Source of the DNA: Clostridioides difficile
GTDB lineage: Bacteria; Bacillota; Clostridia; Peptostreptococcales; Peptostreptococcaceae
DNA length: 64,000 nucleotides
Direction of reading: 5' to 3'
NCBI GenBank assembly: GCA_012955965.1
Contig: JABBZI010000003.1
Span: forward strand, 62,001-126,000
Below the pieces are notes generated by a model. It made no database searches. It saw only the letters and a list, made by a program, of their open reading frames with translations, and was not told the origin of the DNA. Shown in pieces: positions 7,741 to 16,688 of this stretch. The position numbers were made by a program, and so were the translations under genes. The stretch's first letter is position 1. Every line of letters starts with the position of its first letter.

Positions 7741-9012
7741 ATGGATATGGCGAAAAAAGGAATAATAGTAGGACTAAATATAAATAATAAATCTGAGGAT
7801 TTTAATGAACTGATGATTGAACTTGAAAACTTATGTTCAGCATGTGATATTGATGCTGTGGGAAGTATAATTCAAAATGCAAAGCAAGTCAATAGAGCAT
7901 ATTACATTGGGACAGGCAAAGTAGATGAATTATTAAACCTAATAAATAAAGAAAATGCAGATATAGTTGTATTTTATAATGAGCTTTCTACATCACAACT
8001 CAAAAACCTTGAAGAAAAGCTTAATTGTGAAATTATAGATAGAACAGCATTAATACTTGATATATTTGCACAGAGAGCAAAAACTAGAGAAGCTAAACTT
8101 CAAGTAGAAGTTGCTAGTTTAAAATATATGTTACCAAGGCTTATAGGTTCAAATGAAAATTTAGGACGTCAAAGTGGTGGAGTTGGTACTAAAAATAGAG
8201 GTTCTGGTGAGAAAAAATTAGAACTTGACCGTAGAAGAATAGAAGAAAAGATAACCTCTCTAAATAAAGAACTTGATGATTTAAAATTTCAAAGAGAAAC
8301 CCAAAGAAGTATGAGGAGAAAATCAAATCTTCCAAATGTTGCTTTAGTTGGGTATACAAATGCTGGTAAATCTTCAATTATGAATAAATTAGTGGACACA
8401 TTTAAAAATTCTGAAGAAAAAAAAGTCTTTGAGAAAGATATGCTATTTGCTACGTTAGAGACTTCTGTTAGGAATATAGTCCTTTCAAATAACAAAGAGT
8501 TTTTATTATCTGATACTGTTGGGTTTGTAAGCAATCTTCCACATGATTTAGTAAAGGCATTTAGGTCAACTTTAGAAGAAGCATGTGAAGCAGATATATT
8601 ATTACATGTTGTTGATATTTCAAATCCAAGCTACAAAAATCATATTAAAGTAACTGAAGATACTTTGAAACAAATAGGTGCAGATTGTATACCTATGATA
8701 AATGTTTATAATAAAGTTGATTTAATGAGCGAAGAAGTTTTAAATAATATTGTAGACGATATAGATGGAATATTTGTTTCAGTAAAAAAAGACATAAATA
8801 TGGACAAAATGATAAAATGTATTTGTAATAGTATATTTAAGGATTATATAAGATGTAAGATTTTAATTCCATACAATGAGGGTTATATAGCATCTTATTT
8901 TAATGATAATGCAAGCATAATAAGTACAGAATATACCGAAGAAGGAACTGTTTTAGATGTTGAATGTAGTGATATAGAGTATAATAAGTACAGAAAATAT
9001 GTTTTAGAGTAG
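7741..9012 (+). CDS. hflX: GTPase HflX
   Basis: 423 aa, cytosolic. HflX binds 50S/70S ribosomes and splits stalled or stress-damaged ones using GTP. The N-terminal HflX domain includes YYIGTGKVDEL (about residues 56-66) and a glycine-rich linker (GRQSGGVGTKNRGSGEKKLELDRR, about 142-165, in two parts) leading to a coiled helix. The GTPase domain has G1 GYTNAGKSS (about 203-211), G3 DTVGF (about 258) and G4 NKVD (about 324). Length and order are typical. AAGGAG lies 3-8 nt before ATG 7741; a second ATG at 7747 is possible. A candidate leader peptide precedes it. Confidence 0.92.
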   Translation: MDMAKKGIIVGLNINNKSEDFNELMIELENLCSACDIDAVGSIIQNAKQVNRAYYIGTGKVDELLNLINKENADIVVFYNELSTSQLKNLEEKLNCEIIDRTALILDIFAQRAKTREAKLQVEVASLKYMLPRLIGSNENLGRQSGGVGTKNRGSGEKKLELDRRRIEEKITSLNKELDDLKFQRETQRSMRRKSNLPNVALVGYTNAGKSSIMNKLVDTFKNSEEKKVFEKDMLFATLETSVRNIVLSNNKEFLLSDTVGFVSNLPHDLVKAFRSTLEEACEADILLHVVDISNPSYKNHIKVTEDTLKQIGADCIPMINVYNKVDLMSEEVLNNIVDDIDGIFVSVKKDINMDKMIKCICNSIFKDYIRCKILIPYNEGYIASYFNDNASIISTEYTEEGTVLDVECSDIEYNKYRKYVLE

Positions 9013-9091
9013 ATTTTAAAAAAAGGATATAAATTAAAATGTATTTAATGCAAATAGTTTAAAATTGAGTCAAATTATACACATAAAAAAA

Positions 9092-9129
9092 ATATATAAA
9101 AAGGGTTCTTAAGAACCCTTTTTATATAT
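9092..9129. terminator. bidirectional terminator between hflX and the transglutaminase gene
   Basis: Perfect 19-bp arms meeting at 9110/9111 (core AAAAAGGGTTCTTAAG), with A-run and U-run flanks, so it works for both convergent genes. Confidence 0.9.
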
Positions 9130-9192
9130 GATATTTGTTATGTGAAAAATCAAAACTCACATTATGATTATACAAAATACAGTTGTATTTTA

Positions 9193-10248
9193 CTATTCAT
9201 ATATAACATACATATTTTGACCTAACGCAGTATCAGATGTTTTATCAGTGACTTCTACTTTAATAATAACATTATTTTTTTTGCAGTATCTCGATAATGC
9301 TGCCGCAGAAAGTTTCTTTCCATTAAAATCTAGAGAAAATGGCTTATCATATTTAAAGGTATAGCTAATAGGATTAGAATCTGGGGCTAATGCAAACATA
9401 CCATATTTTGTTTCAATAAATCCTATTACAGAAATCTCGAGATTTGCTGGGTTTAAATTTGAAGTTTTGCCTGTGTATTTAAATGTATTTGTTGATGAGT
9501 TAATTACATTACATGAAACACCAGAACGCATTTTAGTTTTTGTATTGATATTATTTCCAAACTGTGCATTGAGTTTAGCTCTTGGATGTTCTACTGGAAG
9601 GATATGTGTTCCACCTGGTACTGGTTTATCAAGATTCTTCCAACCTGTTGGCTTGGATGACATTCCTCCAACCGCTGGGTATATTGACATATCAAATTTT
9701 AACGGGTGGGTAAGGCTCTTATATATGACATCCCTTCCTGCTGATTTATTAGCATCAATATCCACATGATACAAACGCCCATCACCAAAACGTACAAGGT
9801 TCCACTGGTGATCATTTGATGTACTGTGAACATAATAACATTCAATCCCCATAGCATCACATAAGGCTTTAAAGCTTCTACTCATTCCAGAACATGCACC
9901 CTTTTTTGTAACCAATGAATAGGCAGTATTGGCTCCCTCTACTGCATTCCAGTCAACATATGTTGTGTTATTTTTAACATAATTATAGGCAATTTTAATC
10001 TTGGTATCTGTGGGCATGTATCTTATTATTTCTCTGCTCACAAAGTCAGATGTTGCTTGTGCTACTGCGTTCAGTTGGTCTTGTGACAGTTTTGGACCAT
10101 AGATGCTATTAGTTCCAGCGATATAGCTTTTTGGTGTCTTTTCTGTTACTTCTTTGGTCGTCATAGCATAAACTGTTGCACTCATACCTGATGTTAAAAC
10201 CATTGTTGTAATCAATAGTTTGGTGGATAATTTCCTAAATTTATTCAT
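9193..10248 (-). CDS. secreted transglutaminase-like (papain-fold) protein
   Basis: 351 aa with a Sec signal peptide (basic KFRKLSTK, hydrophobic core, cleavage near VYA-MT, residue 28/29). The central part is a bacterial transglutaminase-core fold with the triad in the right order: C119 in KKGACSGMSRSF, H147 in DHQWNLVRF and D163 in YHVDID. In this family the fold can be a transglutaminase, protease or peptidoglycan-related amidase, so the reaction is not certain. The C-terminal 110 residues (about 235-351) look like a beta-rich accessory domain. It is monocistronic, convergent with hflX, acting outside the cell or at the wall. Confidence 0.78.
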   Translation of the reverse strand: MNKFRKLSTKLLITTMVLTSGMSATVYAMTTKEVTEKTPKSYIAGTNSIYGPKLSQDQLNAVAQATSDFVSREIIRYMPTDTKIKIAYNYVKNNTTYVDWNAVEGANTAYSLVTKKGACSGMSRSFKALCDAMGIECYYVHSTSNDHQWNLVRFGDGRLYHVDIDANKSAGRDVIYKSLTHPLKFDMSIYPAVGGMSSKPTGWKNLDKPVPGGTHILPVEHPRAKLNAQFGNNINTKTKMRSGVSCNVINSSTNTFKYTGKTSNLNPANLEISVIGFIETKYGMFALAPDSNPISYTFKYDKPFSLDFNGKKLSAAALSRYCKKNNVIIKVEVTDKTSDTALGQNMYVIYE

Positions 10249-10838
10249 ATTAGTATCTTCCTTTATAAAATATTTTTACTTACTGTTGCCTACCATTAAT
10301 TAAACATATTTAAGATTTAAAAGGTAGATTGTCAACGTAAATGGATGCCTATTTATACAGTCGTGGATGTTTAGTTTTTATGGAAAATATGGTCGGATTT
10401 CATCATATAATTCGTATACAATATAGATATCAAATTAGTATGTTTGCCATCAACATGAAAAAGTGATAGTTATTAATATATCTGAAACTGTTTAACTGTA
10501 TGCTGAGTGGCAATTATACAATCGTTGGCAATAGTGAAGATAAGGGGAGTTTTAATAATATAGTTAAAATCAATAGTGTATACACTTTATACGGTCCCCT
10601 CAAAAACATTATACATATTATAATATATATATTCAATACATTTTTTGGAAATTATAGTTGTGATGTACTGTGAAAAATATGAAAGAAAAGGATGTAATAA
10701 CATATCAGTTTATTAAACAAAGTACTGAGAAAAATATAATTTATAACCTAAATAATGTAAATATTATAGTGTTTATGCCTAACTAATGGCAATAGCAAAT
10801 TGTAATTGAAAGTTGATAATATAACAAAAATAAAATTA
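10249..10838. other. 590-bp intergenic region between transglutaminase and marR genes
   Basis: No open frame with a ribosome binding site was found. Three copies of TGGCAAT occur (10508-10514, 10526-10532 and 10787-10793), the first two 18 bp apart. AGGGGA near 10542 can pair with TCCCCT near 10597, but the fold is short. The base composition is slightly less AT-rich than neighbouring spacers. No riboswitch class was recognised. Confidence 0.4.
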
Positions 10839-10884
10839 TTGACATAATAGTAATTAGTTACTATAATAAAAGTAACTAGTTACT
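10839..10884 (+). promoter_or_regulatory. consensus sigma-A promoter with twin operators for marR-flavodoxin
   Basis: -35 TTGACA (10839-10844), 17-bp spacer, -10 TATAAT (10862-10867): both hexamers are perfect. AGTAATTAGTTACT (10849-10862) fills the spacer, and the perfect palindrome AGTAACTAGTTACT (10871-10884) covers the start region. The two sites are 22 bp apart, two helical turns, so two regulator dimers could bind the same DNA face. The MarR protein encoded at 10938 is the obvious candidate. Confidence 0.75.
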
Positions 10885-10937
10885 ATTTACAAATAATATG
10901 GAAAGTTTAAGGGTTAGCATATAGAGAGGGATAAAAA

Positions 10938-11429
10938 ATGGATATAGAAACTTTAATGAAAAAAATTGTGGTGGATGATGAGAGTAGGAGACAAGCTATA
11001 TTTACAAATTTATTTGTAATGCAAAATAAACTTCAAACTGCATGTGACAAGTTAGACCAAGAACTCACAATGAAACAATGGTTACTTTTAGCAATTGCAG
11101 AATCTATAGATGAGACTGTGACATTGACTAAGCTTGGAGAGCTTATGGGATGCTCACGACAAAATGTAAAAAAATTAGCTGTTGCTTTAGAAAAAAAAGG
11201 GTTTGTGCAAATTGATAAAAATGAAAAAGATTCAAGAGCAACTTGCCTTTTAACAAAGGATAAAGTAGAAGAGTATTCAGAAAAAGTAAGAGATATGCAA
11301 ATTAAAGTATTAGAGCTTTTATTTAAAGATTTTACAGAAAAAGAAGTAGAACAATTGTTTTTTGGAATTACGAAATTAAGTAGAGGAATTGAGCATGTAA
11401 GAGAATATGTAGAAGATAATAATTTATAA
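10938..11429 (+). CDS. MarR-family transcriptional regulator
   Basis: 163 aa. Winged helix in about residues 55-110: TLTKLGELMGCSRQNVKKLAVALEKKGFVQ as helix-turn-helix, then DKNEKDSRATCLLT as wing with the conserved D-x-R pattern. Helices on both sides would form the dimer. GAGAGGG lies about 6 nt before ATG. The gene is directly behind two matching palindromes that overlap a perfect promoter, so autorepression is very likely. The flavodoxin-like gene 50 bp downstream is probably in the same transcript and therefore also its target. The ligand or redox signal is unknown; cysteines are few (one in the HTH, one in the wing). Confidence 0.88.
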   Translation: MDIETLMKKIVVDDESRRQAIFTNLFVMQNKLQTACDKLDQELTMKQWLLLAIAESIDETVTLTKLGELMGCSRQNVKKLAVALEKKGFVQIDKNEKDSRATCLLTKDKVEEYSEKVRDMQIKVLELLFKDFTEKEVEQLFFGITKLSRGIEHVREYVEDNNL

Positions 11430-11479
11430 AATAGAGAAGTGAAAAATCAACTTTGTATGACATCAAAAGGAGATAATTT

Positions 11480-12019
11480 ATGAAAAATATAGTGGTGATT
11501 TACAAAAGTAAATATGGAGCAACAAAAAAATATGCTAAATGGCTTTCAGAATTATTGATTTGTGACAGTTTTGAGATTAAAGATATAAATCTAGAAAAAG
11601 TTATAAAATATGATACTATTATTTTAGGAGGAGGTCTTTATGCTTGTAATATAGCTGGAATTTCTTTTCTAAAAAAGCATTATAAAGAATTAAAAGGAAA
11701 AAATATAATAGTTTTTGGTGTAGGAGCATCTCCATATAGTGATGAAGTACTAAAAAAATTAAGAGAAGTTAATTTTAAGGAAGAATTAGATGGAGTTCCT
11801 TGTTTTTACTGTCGTGGAGAATGGGATGAAACAAAAATGTCATGGTTAGATAGTGTGCTTTGTGGTTTTTTAAAAAAAGCTATAGCTAAACAAGAGCGTA
11901 AAGGACTTAAACCAGCAGAAGCACCATTATTGTCAGGAGAAAATTTTGAATGGTGTGATAAAGAATACTTAAATCCAATAATTGAATATGTAAATAATAT
12001 AAAAAGTATAAATTTATAA
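11480..12019 (+). CDS. flavodoxin-domain protein
   Basis: 179 aa, cytosolic FMN protein of the flavodoxin / HemG-like group. The phosphate-binding loop is visible at the N-terminus (YKSKYGATKKYAKW, about residues 8-21, where T/S-x-T-G-x-T is relaxed to SKYGAT), followed by ILGGGLYACNIAG (about 51-63) and a GVGAS loop (about 88-92). It would transfer electrons or reduce a small substrate with FMN. It follows the MarR gene after 50 bp with AAAGGAG before ATG. Control by that MarR points to a role in a stress or detoxification response, which is inference. Confidence 0.75.
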   Translation: MKNIVVIYKSKYGATKKYAKWLSELLICDSFEIKDINLEKVIKYDTIILGGGLYACNIAGISFLKKHYKELKGKNIIVFGVGASPYSDEVLKKLREVNFKEELDGVPCFYCRGEWDETKMSWLDSVLCGFLKKAIAKQERKGLKPAEAPLLSGENFEWCDKEYLNPIIEYVNNIKSINL

Positions 12020-12156
12020 GTATCTTTAAATTTGATATGTTACGAAAATATATTAGAGGATATTTGCAAAACAATTTTATCAATAGTAACCTATAATTTG
12101 ACCATTTCATATAGTGTTATAATTTACAAATCATTTAAATTTAAAATACGATTACT

Positions 12157-12188
12157 AGCCTACTTATTTAATGAAAGGGGCTTTTTTT
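12157..12188 (+). terminator. probable terminator after the marR-flavodoxin operon
   Basis: AGCCT and GGGGCT can pair around the loop, followed by a 7-T run. The stem is short and imperfect. Confidence 0.5.
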
Positions 12189-12310
12189 ATTGATAAATTT
12201 ATGTTATATTTATGTGAATTTCTTAAAATATAAATTGGTAAAATAAAAGTATATAGAAATTTTATCAATAATATAAAATAAAAAAATTCTTCAAGGGGAG
12301 ATTTTAAATA

Positions 12311-13675
12311 ATGGATGTAAATGAGTTAGTTATGATGCAAAGACAATATTATAATGAAGGTAAAACAAGAGATATATCATTTCGTATAGAAAAATTAAAA
12401 ATATTGAAGTCAGTTGTATTAGAAAATGAAGAAAAAATACTTTTAGCACTAAAGAAAGATTTAAATAAGTCAGATTTTGAAGGTTTTATGACAGAGGTAG
12501 GTATGTTTTATAGTGAATTAGATTTTGCTATAAAAAACATAAAAAAATGGAGCAAGACAAAAAGAGTTAAATCAAGTATGGTTAACTTTCCATCTGTATC
12601 TAAGATTATTCCACAACCTTATGGTGTTACACTCATAATGTCACCTTGGAATTATCCCTTCCAATTGGCACTTATACCATTAGTATGGTCAGTAGCAGCA
12701 GGTAATTGTGTTATATTGAAGACTTCTGAATACTCTGTGTCAACATCTCATATAGTTAAAGACATAATTGAAAATATTTTTTCAAAAGAATATGTTGCAG
12801 TTGTTCAAGGGAGCCAAGAAGAAAGTGAAAAGTTATTATCAGAAAGGTTTGATTATATATTTTTTACAGGAAGTACTAATGTTGGTAAAATAGTAATGAA
12901 ATCGGCAGCAGAGTATTTGACTCCTACAACCTTAGAGCTTGGAGGAAAAAGTCCTTGCATTGTTTTAAAAGATGCAGATATAGACCTTACTGCAAAAAGG
13001 CTTACATGGGGAAAACTAATAAATGCAGGGCAAACTTGTGTAGCACCAGATTACGTATTAGTACATGATGATAGAAAAGATGAGTTAATAGAAAAAATAA
13101 AATATTATATTATTAAGTATTTTGGAGATAATCCATGTAACAATGAACAATTTCCTAAAATTATAAATAAAAAACATTTTAATCGTATAGTATCTCTTAT
13201 TGATATAGATAAAGTAGTATATGGTGGAGATTATAATAATGAAATATTAAAAATAGAACCAACTATAGTAGATAATGTTAATTGGGATGACAATATAATG
13301 AAGGAAGAAATATTTGGACCTATATTTCCTATTTTAACTTATAAAAATTTAGATGAAGTTGTGAAAAAAATTATACAAAGACCAAGTCCATTGGCACTTT
13401 ATATTTTTACAAAAAATAAGGATATAGAAAATAAAATTTTAGAGATGGTTCCAGCAGGTGGGTGTTGTATCAATGATACAATTACACATATAGCTACAAA
13501 TTACTTGCCATTTGGTGGAGTTGGGGAGAGTGGTATGGGTTCATATCATGGAAAAGCTGGGTTTGATACATTTACTCACTATAAGAGTGTCTTAAAGAAA
13601 TTAAAATTAGATATTCCTATGAGATATGCACCATATGATGATAAATTAATTAAGATTCTAAAAAAAATAATGTAG
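12311..13675 (+). CDS. NAD(P)-dependent aldehyde dehydrogenase (ALDH3-like)
   Basis: 454 aa, shorter than the usual ~490 and typical of class-3-like fatty or aromatic aldehyde dehydrogenases. It oxidises aldehydes to acids with NAD(P). Catalytic residues are E209 (TLELGGKSPC) and C243 (NAGQTCVAPDY); the SPWNYPFQLAL cofactor stretch (about 112-122) and the FTGSTNVGKIV Rossmann motif (about 187-197) are intact. The hydrophobic C-terminal tail (KLKLDIPMRYAPY...ILKKIM) resembles ALDH3 tails that touch membranes. AAGGGGAG precedes ATG by 11 nt. It appears monocistronic; the aldehyde is unknown. Confidence 0.88.
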   Translation: MDVNELVMMQRQYYNEGKTRDISFRIEKLKILKSVVLENEEKILLALKKDLNKSDFEGFMTEVGMFYSELDFAIKNIKKWSKTKRVKSSMVNFPSVSKIIPQPYGVTLIMSPWNYPFQLALIPLVWSVAAGNCVILKTSEYSVSTSHIVKDIIENIFSKEYVAVVQGSQEESEKLLSERFDYIFFTGSTNVGKIVMKSAAEYLTPTTLELGGKSPCIVLKDADIDLTAKRLTWGKLINAGQTCVAPDYVLVHDDRKDELIEKIKYYIIKYFGDNPCNNEQFPKIINKKHFNRIVSLIDIDKVVYGGDYNNEILKIEPTIVDNVNWDDNIMKEEIFGPIFPILTYKNLDEVVKKIIQRPSPLALYIFTKNKDIENKILEMVPAGGCCINDTITHIATNYLPFGGVGESGMGSYHGKAGFDTFTHYKSVLKKLKLDIPMRYAPYDDKLIKILKKIM

Positions 13676-13824
13676 ATTATATTGTAGAAAAATGAATATA
13701 AATAAAATTGAGGACTTGTATTCTAATTATACTTTACAAAATTTAAAATTTTAATTTAGTATATTTGTTATAAAAGTAGTGATTTTGTGATAAAATTTAG
13801 TTATATAGAAATAAGGAGGAAAAA

Positions 13825-14991
13825 ATGAAAATTAATTGGAATACAAAGTACACAACAATAGCAATTTATACATTTATAATAGCTGCTTGTAGTATTATAT
13901 TTTATCTAGTATCATCACAAATCGATGTATTTTCTAATAATTTAGATGTTATATTTACTACTTTACAGCCTTTTATAATAGGGTTTGCTATTGCATATCT
14001 TCTTAATTTTATTTTAAAATTTTATGAAGATAGAGTTTTTATAAAAAGTGAGAAATTAAAAAACCTAAAACAAAAATCAAAAAGAGGATTGGGTCTTTTA
14101 TTAACATATGCAACAGCCGCATTGATACTTTACTTATTTATGTATTTCGTATTACCTCAAGTAATTGAGAGTATTGTTGGACTAGCAAATGATATACCTA
14201 TGTATGTAAATAATGCAACTAAGCTTATTGATAAATTAATGACTGATTTAAATCTTGATGAACAATATTTTAATTTAGCAGTAGATAAATGGAATGAATT
14301 TGTTGCCTATATTATAAAATTTGCAACTGATTTAATACCAATATTAGGAAATATGTTAAAGAATGTAGCTTCTAGTATATGGAATATTGTGCTAGGATTA
14401 ATTGTTTCAGTGTATTTACTAATTGATAAAGAGAAATTCTATGGACTAAGTAAAAAAATAACTTATGCAGTATTTACAGAAACACAAGCTGCTAGAATTT
14501 TAGAATTGACTCATAGAAGTAATTATACATTTGGAAGATTTTTAGGTGGTAAGATATTAGATTCATTTATTATAGGTATTCTAACATTTGTAATACTTAC
14601 AATAGTTAAAATGCCATATACATTATTAATATCAGTTATAATTGGTATTACAAATATCATACCTTTCTTTGGACCTTTATTTGGAGCAATACCATCAACA
14701 CTAATAGTATTGTTTGTATCTCCTATAAAAGCTTTATGGTTATTGTTAATTATATTAATAATACAACAAATAGATGGAAATATTATAGGGCCTAAAATAC
14801 TTGGAGATTCAATTGGTATATCTGCATTTTGGATTTTATTCTCACTGTTGGTTGCAGGAAAATTATTAGGTTTCGTTGGAATGGTTATAGGAGTTCCAAT
14901 GTTCGCTGTAATTTATTCTATAATTAAAGATGTTGTTGAAGGTAAATTGGATAAAAAGGGATTACCAACAGATACTTCTGATTATATGTAG
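13825..14991 (+). CDS. AI-2E family transporter (PF01594-type permease)
   Basis: 388-aa integral membrane protein with about eight transmembrane segments: two near the N-terminus (about residues 10-70), a pair with an extracytoplasmic stretch (about 85-200), then a C-terminal bundle. The family hallmark is the late block GITNIIPFFGPLFGAIPS (about residues 275-292) followed by QQIDGNIIGPKILGDSIG (about 313-330). The family covers autoinducer-2 exporters, Na+/H+ antiporters and many unassigned permeases, so the substrate is not known. AAGGAGG lies 5 nt before ATG; the terminator at 15042 ends the unit. Confidence 0.82.
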   Translation: MKINWNTKYTTIAIYTFIIAACSIIFYLVSSQIDVFSNNLDVIFTTLQPFIIGFAIAYLLNFILKFYEDRVFIKSEKLKNLKQKSKRGLGLLLTYATAALILYLFMYFVLPQVIESIVGLANDIPMYVNNATKLIDKLMTDLNLDEQYFNLAVDKWNEFVAYIIKFATDLIPILGNMLKNVASSIWNIVLGLIVSVYLLIDKEKFYGLSKKITYAVFTETQAARILELTHRSNYTFGRFLGGKILDSFIIGILTFVILTIVKMPYTLLISVIIGITNIIPFFGPLFGAIPSTLIVLFVSPIKALWLLLIILIIQQIDGNIIGPKILGDSIGISAFWILFSLLVAGKLLGFVGMVIGVPMFAVIYSIIKDVVEGKLDKKGLPTDTSDYM

Positions 14992-15041
14992 CTAAAGTAG
15001 ATATTATCTGTAATTAAAAATATATAAATTAAAAAATATTT

Positions 15042-15076
15042 AAAGCACTGAGAAAATTAAACTCTTGGTGCTTTTT
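15042..15076 (+). terminator. terminator after the AI-2E permease gene
   Basis: AAAGCACTGAGA pairs with TCTTGGTGCTTT (two G-U pairs) over a 9-nt loop and ends in a T-run. It overlaps the region where an upstream start of the next gene would lie, which argues for the later GTG start at 15110. Confidence 0.75.
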
Positions 15077-15109
15077 AGATATAAAATCATTGTAGAAGAG
15101 GTGTTTTTT

Positions 15110-15892
15110 GTGGCATTTATAGAATGTAAATTTAAATCTAAATATACAGGAGGAGAAACTGATGTAATTGTAGTTCTACCTATAGCAAATGGAAAAGAAC
15201 TTTTTAGTGGTAAAGAGATATATGATTTTGAAGGTAAATTTAAAACCTTATACTTATTTCATGGTCTAGAAGATGACCAAAGTTCATGGATTAGATATAC
15301 TAATGTAGAACATTATGCTAAAAATAAAAATATAGCTCTTGTAATACCAAGAGTAGAAACTAGTTTTTATACAGATATGGTGTATGGTCATAAATATTTT
15401 ACTTTTGTAAGTGAGGAATTACCTAAGTTTGTTAGAGCTATATTTCCTTTATCAGATAAAAGAGAAGATAATTTTGTAGCTGGAATGTCTATGGGTGGAT
15501 ATGGTGCTTTAAAATTAGCACTTTTAAAACCAAAAGAATTTTCAGCAGTTGCAAGTTTTTCTGGTTCACCTGACATGATTCATGAGTTAGAAAATCAACA
15601 AATAGAAACAAATGCAGATATTCTATTTCATGATTTTGGAAGACCAGAAGATGCTAGAAATAGTGATAACGATTTACTTTACATACTTAAAAATCTTAAA
15701 GAAAGAAATGAAGATATTCCTAAAATTTATCAATTCTGTGGTGATAGAGATTTTTTATATGAAAATAATCAGACATTCAAGAAATATGCAGAGTCTTTAA
15801 ATATAGATGTTACATATGAAGAATGTGTTGGAGGTCATGAGTGGCGTCTTTGGAATTTATGGATAAAGAAATTTATAGATATGATTGTGTAG
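15110..15892 (+). CDS. esterase D / tributyrin-esterase-like alpha/beta hydrolase
   Basis: 260-aa cytosolic carboxylesterase of the esterase D/FrmB group. The nucleophile elbow GMSMGGYGAL (Ser near residue 129) follows the YLFHGLEDDQSSWIRYTN oxyanion region (about 47-65). The acid and base are expected in FCGDRDFLYE (about 205-214) and VGGHEWRLW (about 241-249), the latter typical of the family. GTG at 15110 was taken as start because AGAGGTG lies 6 nt before it; a TTG further upstream falls inside the preceding terminator. Likely substrates are short-chain acyl esters or S-formylglutathione-like thioesters; the physiological one is unknown. Confidence 0.85.
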   Translation: MAFIECKFKSKYTGGETDVIVVLPIANGKELFSGKEIYDFEGKFKTLYLFHGLEDDQSSWIRYTNVEHYAKNKNIALVIPRVETSFYTDMVYGHKYFTFVSEELPKFVRAIFPLSDKREDNFVAGMSMGGYGALKLALLKPKEFSAVASFSGSPDMIHELENQQIETNADILFHDFGRPEDARNSDNDLLYILKNLKERNEDIPKIYQFCGDRDFLYENNQTFKKYAESLNIDVTYEECVGGHEWRLWNLWIKKFIDMIV

Positions 15893-15944
15893 GATATTTA
15901 TGATGTTAACAAAAAGTATTATAAAATATATTTGAATATAATAA

Positions 15945-15989
15945 AGACTGAAATGCTAAAATCTAATTACGATTTTAAAATTTCAGTCT
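15945..15989. terminator. bidirectional terminator between esterase and TetR genes
   Basis: AGACTGAAAT pairs with ATTTCAGTCT; a second stem AAAATC / GATTTT closes a 7-nt loop inside it. The genes on both sides converge on this hairpin. Confidence 0.75.
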
Positions 15990-16011
15990 CTAATAGTTAA
16001 ATAAAATTTTA

Positions 16012-16665
16012 TTAAGTTCTTATGCGAGTTATTATTGGTGTGAAGTTATCAACTATATCTATATAGTATTTACTCAATTCTTCTAAAATATCTTCACACA
16101 AATCAGTGCTATGGCCAAGATTAATAAGAAATTGTTTTGTAAAATATCTTATTACAGCTTGAGAAGATATATCGTACTTGTTTGAAATATAAACCCTAAT
16201 TATCTCAGGTTTCATTGCAAGTATACCAATACAAGAAAGTATTAACTCATCGTGTTCTATAGATTCCTTATCATTAACATATCTTTTCATTACCATTTCA
16301 GTTACACTTCGTTGATAGCTTAAAATAGCTTCTTCATAAGCTATATCTAAATAAAAATTCCTATACGCTTCATTTTTTAGAAGAAAACAAAGGTCAGCAT
16401 TCATAGCAAGAAAGAACATCATCATAGTACCTTCTTCATGATAGTTATAGATTAAAGACTGCATTTCGTCTCTTATATCTTCATATATTATAGCACCTAT
16501 TTCGCTTTTACTTGAGAAGTAATAACTTATTAGACCTAAATTTATATTAGCTCTTTCTGCAATTTGCCTAGTTGTCGTTTTATGATAACCTTGTTCAAAA
16601 AATAATTCTCTAGCAGCACTTACAATACTAGCCTTTGTTTCTTTTCCTTTTTCTGATTTTGACAT
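16012..16665 (-). CDS. TetR-family transcriptional regulator
   Basis: About 217 aa. The N-terminal TetR HTH is clear (KASIVSAARELFFEQGYHKTTTRQIAERANINLGLISYYFSSKSEI, here given in overlapping parts, about residues 9-54). The rest is the helical ligand/dimer domain, which I cannot assign to a ligand class. Start is uncertain: ATG 16665 gives the usual MSKSEKGKE start but its AGAGAGG is 14 nt away; a TTG at 16692 would overlap the stop of the preceding gene by 4 nt. It follows the sodium:solute symporter in one operon and probably controls it through the palindrome at 18092-18118. Confidence 0.85.
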   Translation of the reverse strand: MSKSEKGKETKASIVSAARELFFEQGYHKTTTRQIAERANINLGLISYYFSSKSEIGAIIYEDIRDEMQSLIYNYHEEGTMMMFFLAMNADLCFLLKNEAYRNFYLDIAYEEAILSYQRSVTEMVMKRYVNDKESIEHDELILSCIGILAMKPEIIRVYISNKYDISSQAVIRYFTKQFLINLGHSTDLCEDILEELSKYYIDIVDNFTPIITRIRT

Positions 16666-16688
16666 ATTTACTGTATATACCTCTCTTT

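Noticed and set aside
10249-10838. Riboswitch in the 590-bp spacer
   Set aside because: Only short pairings were found; no conserved core of a known riboswitch class could be recognised.
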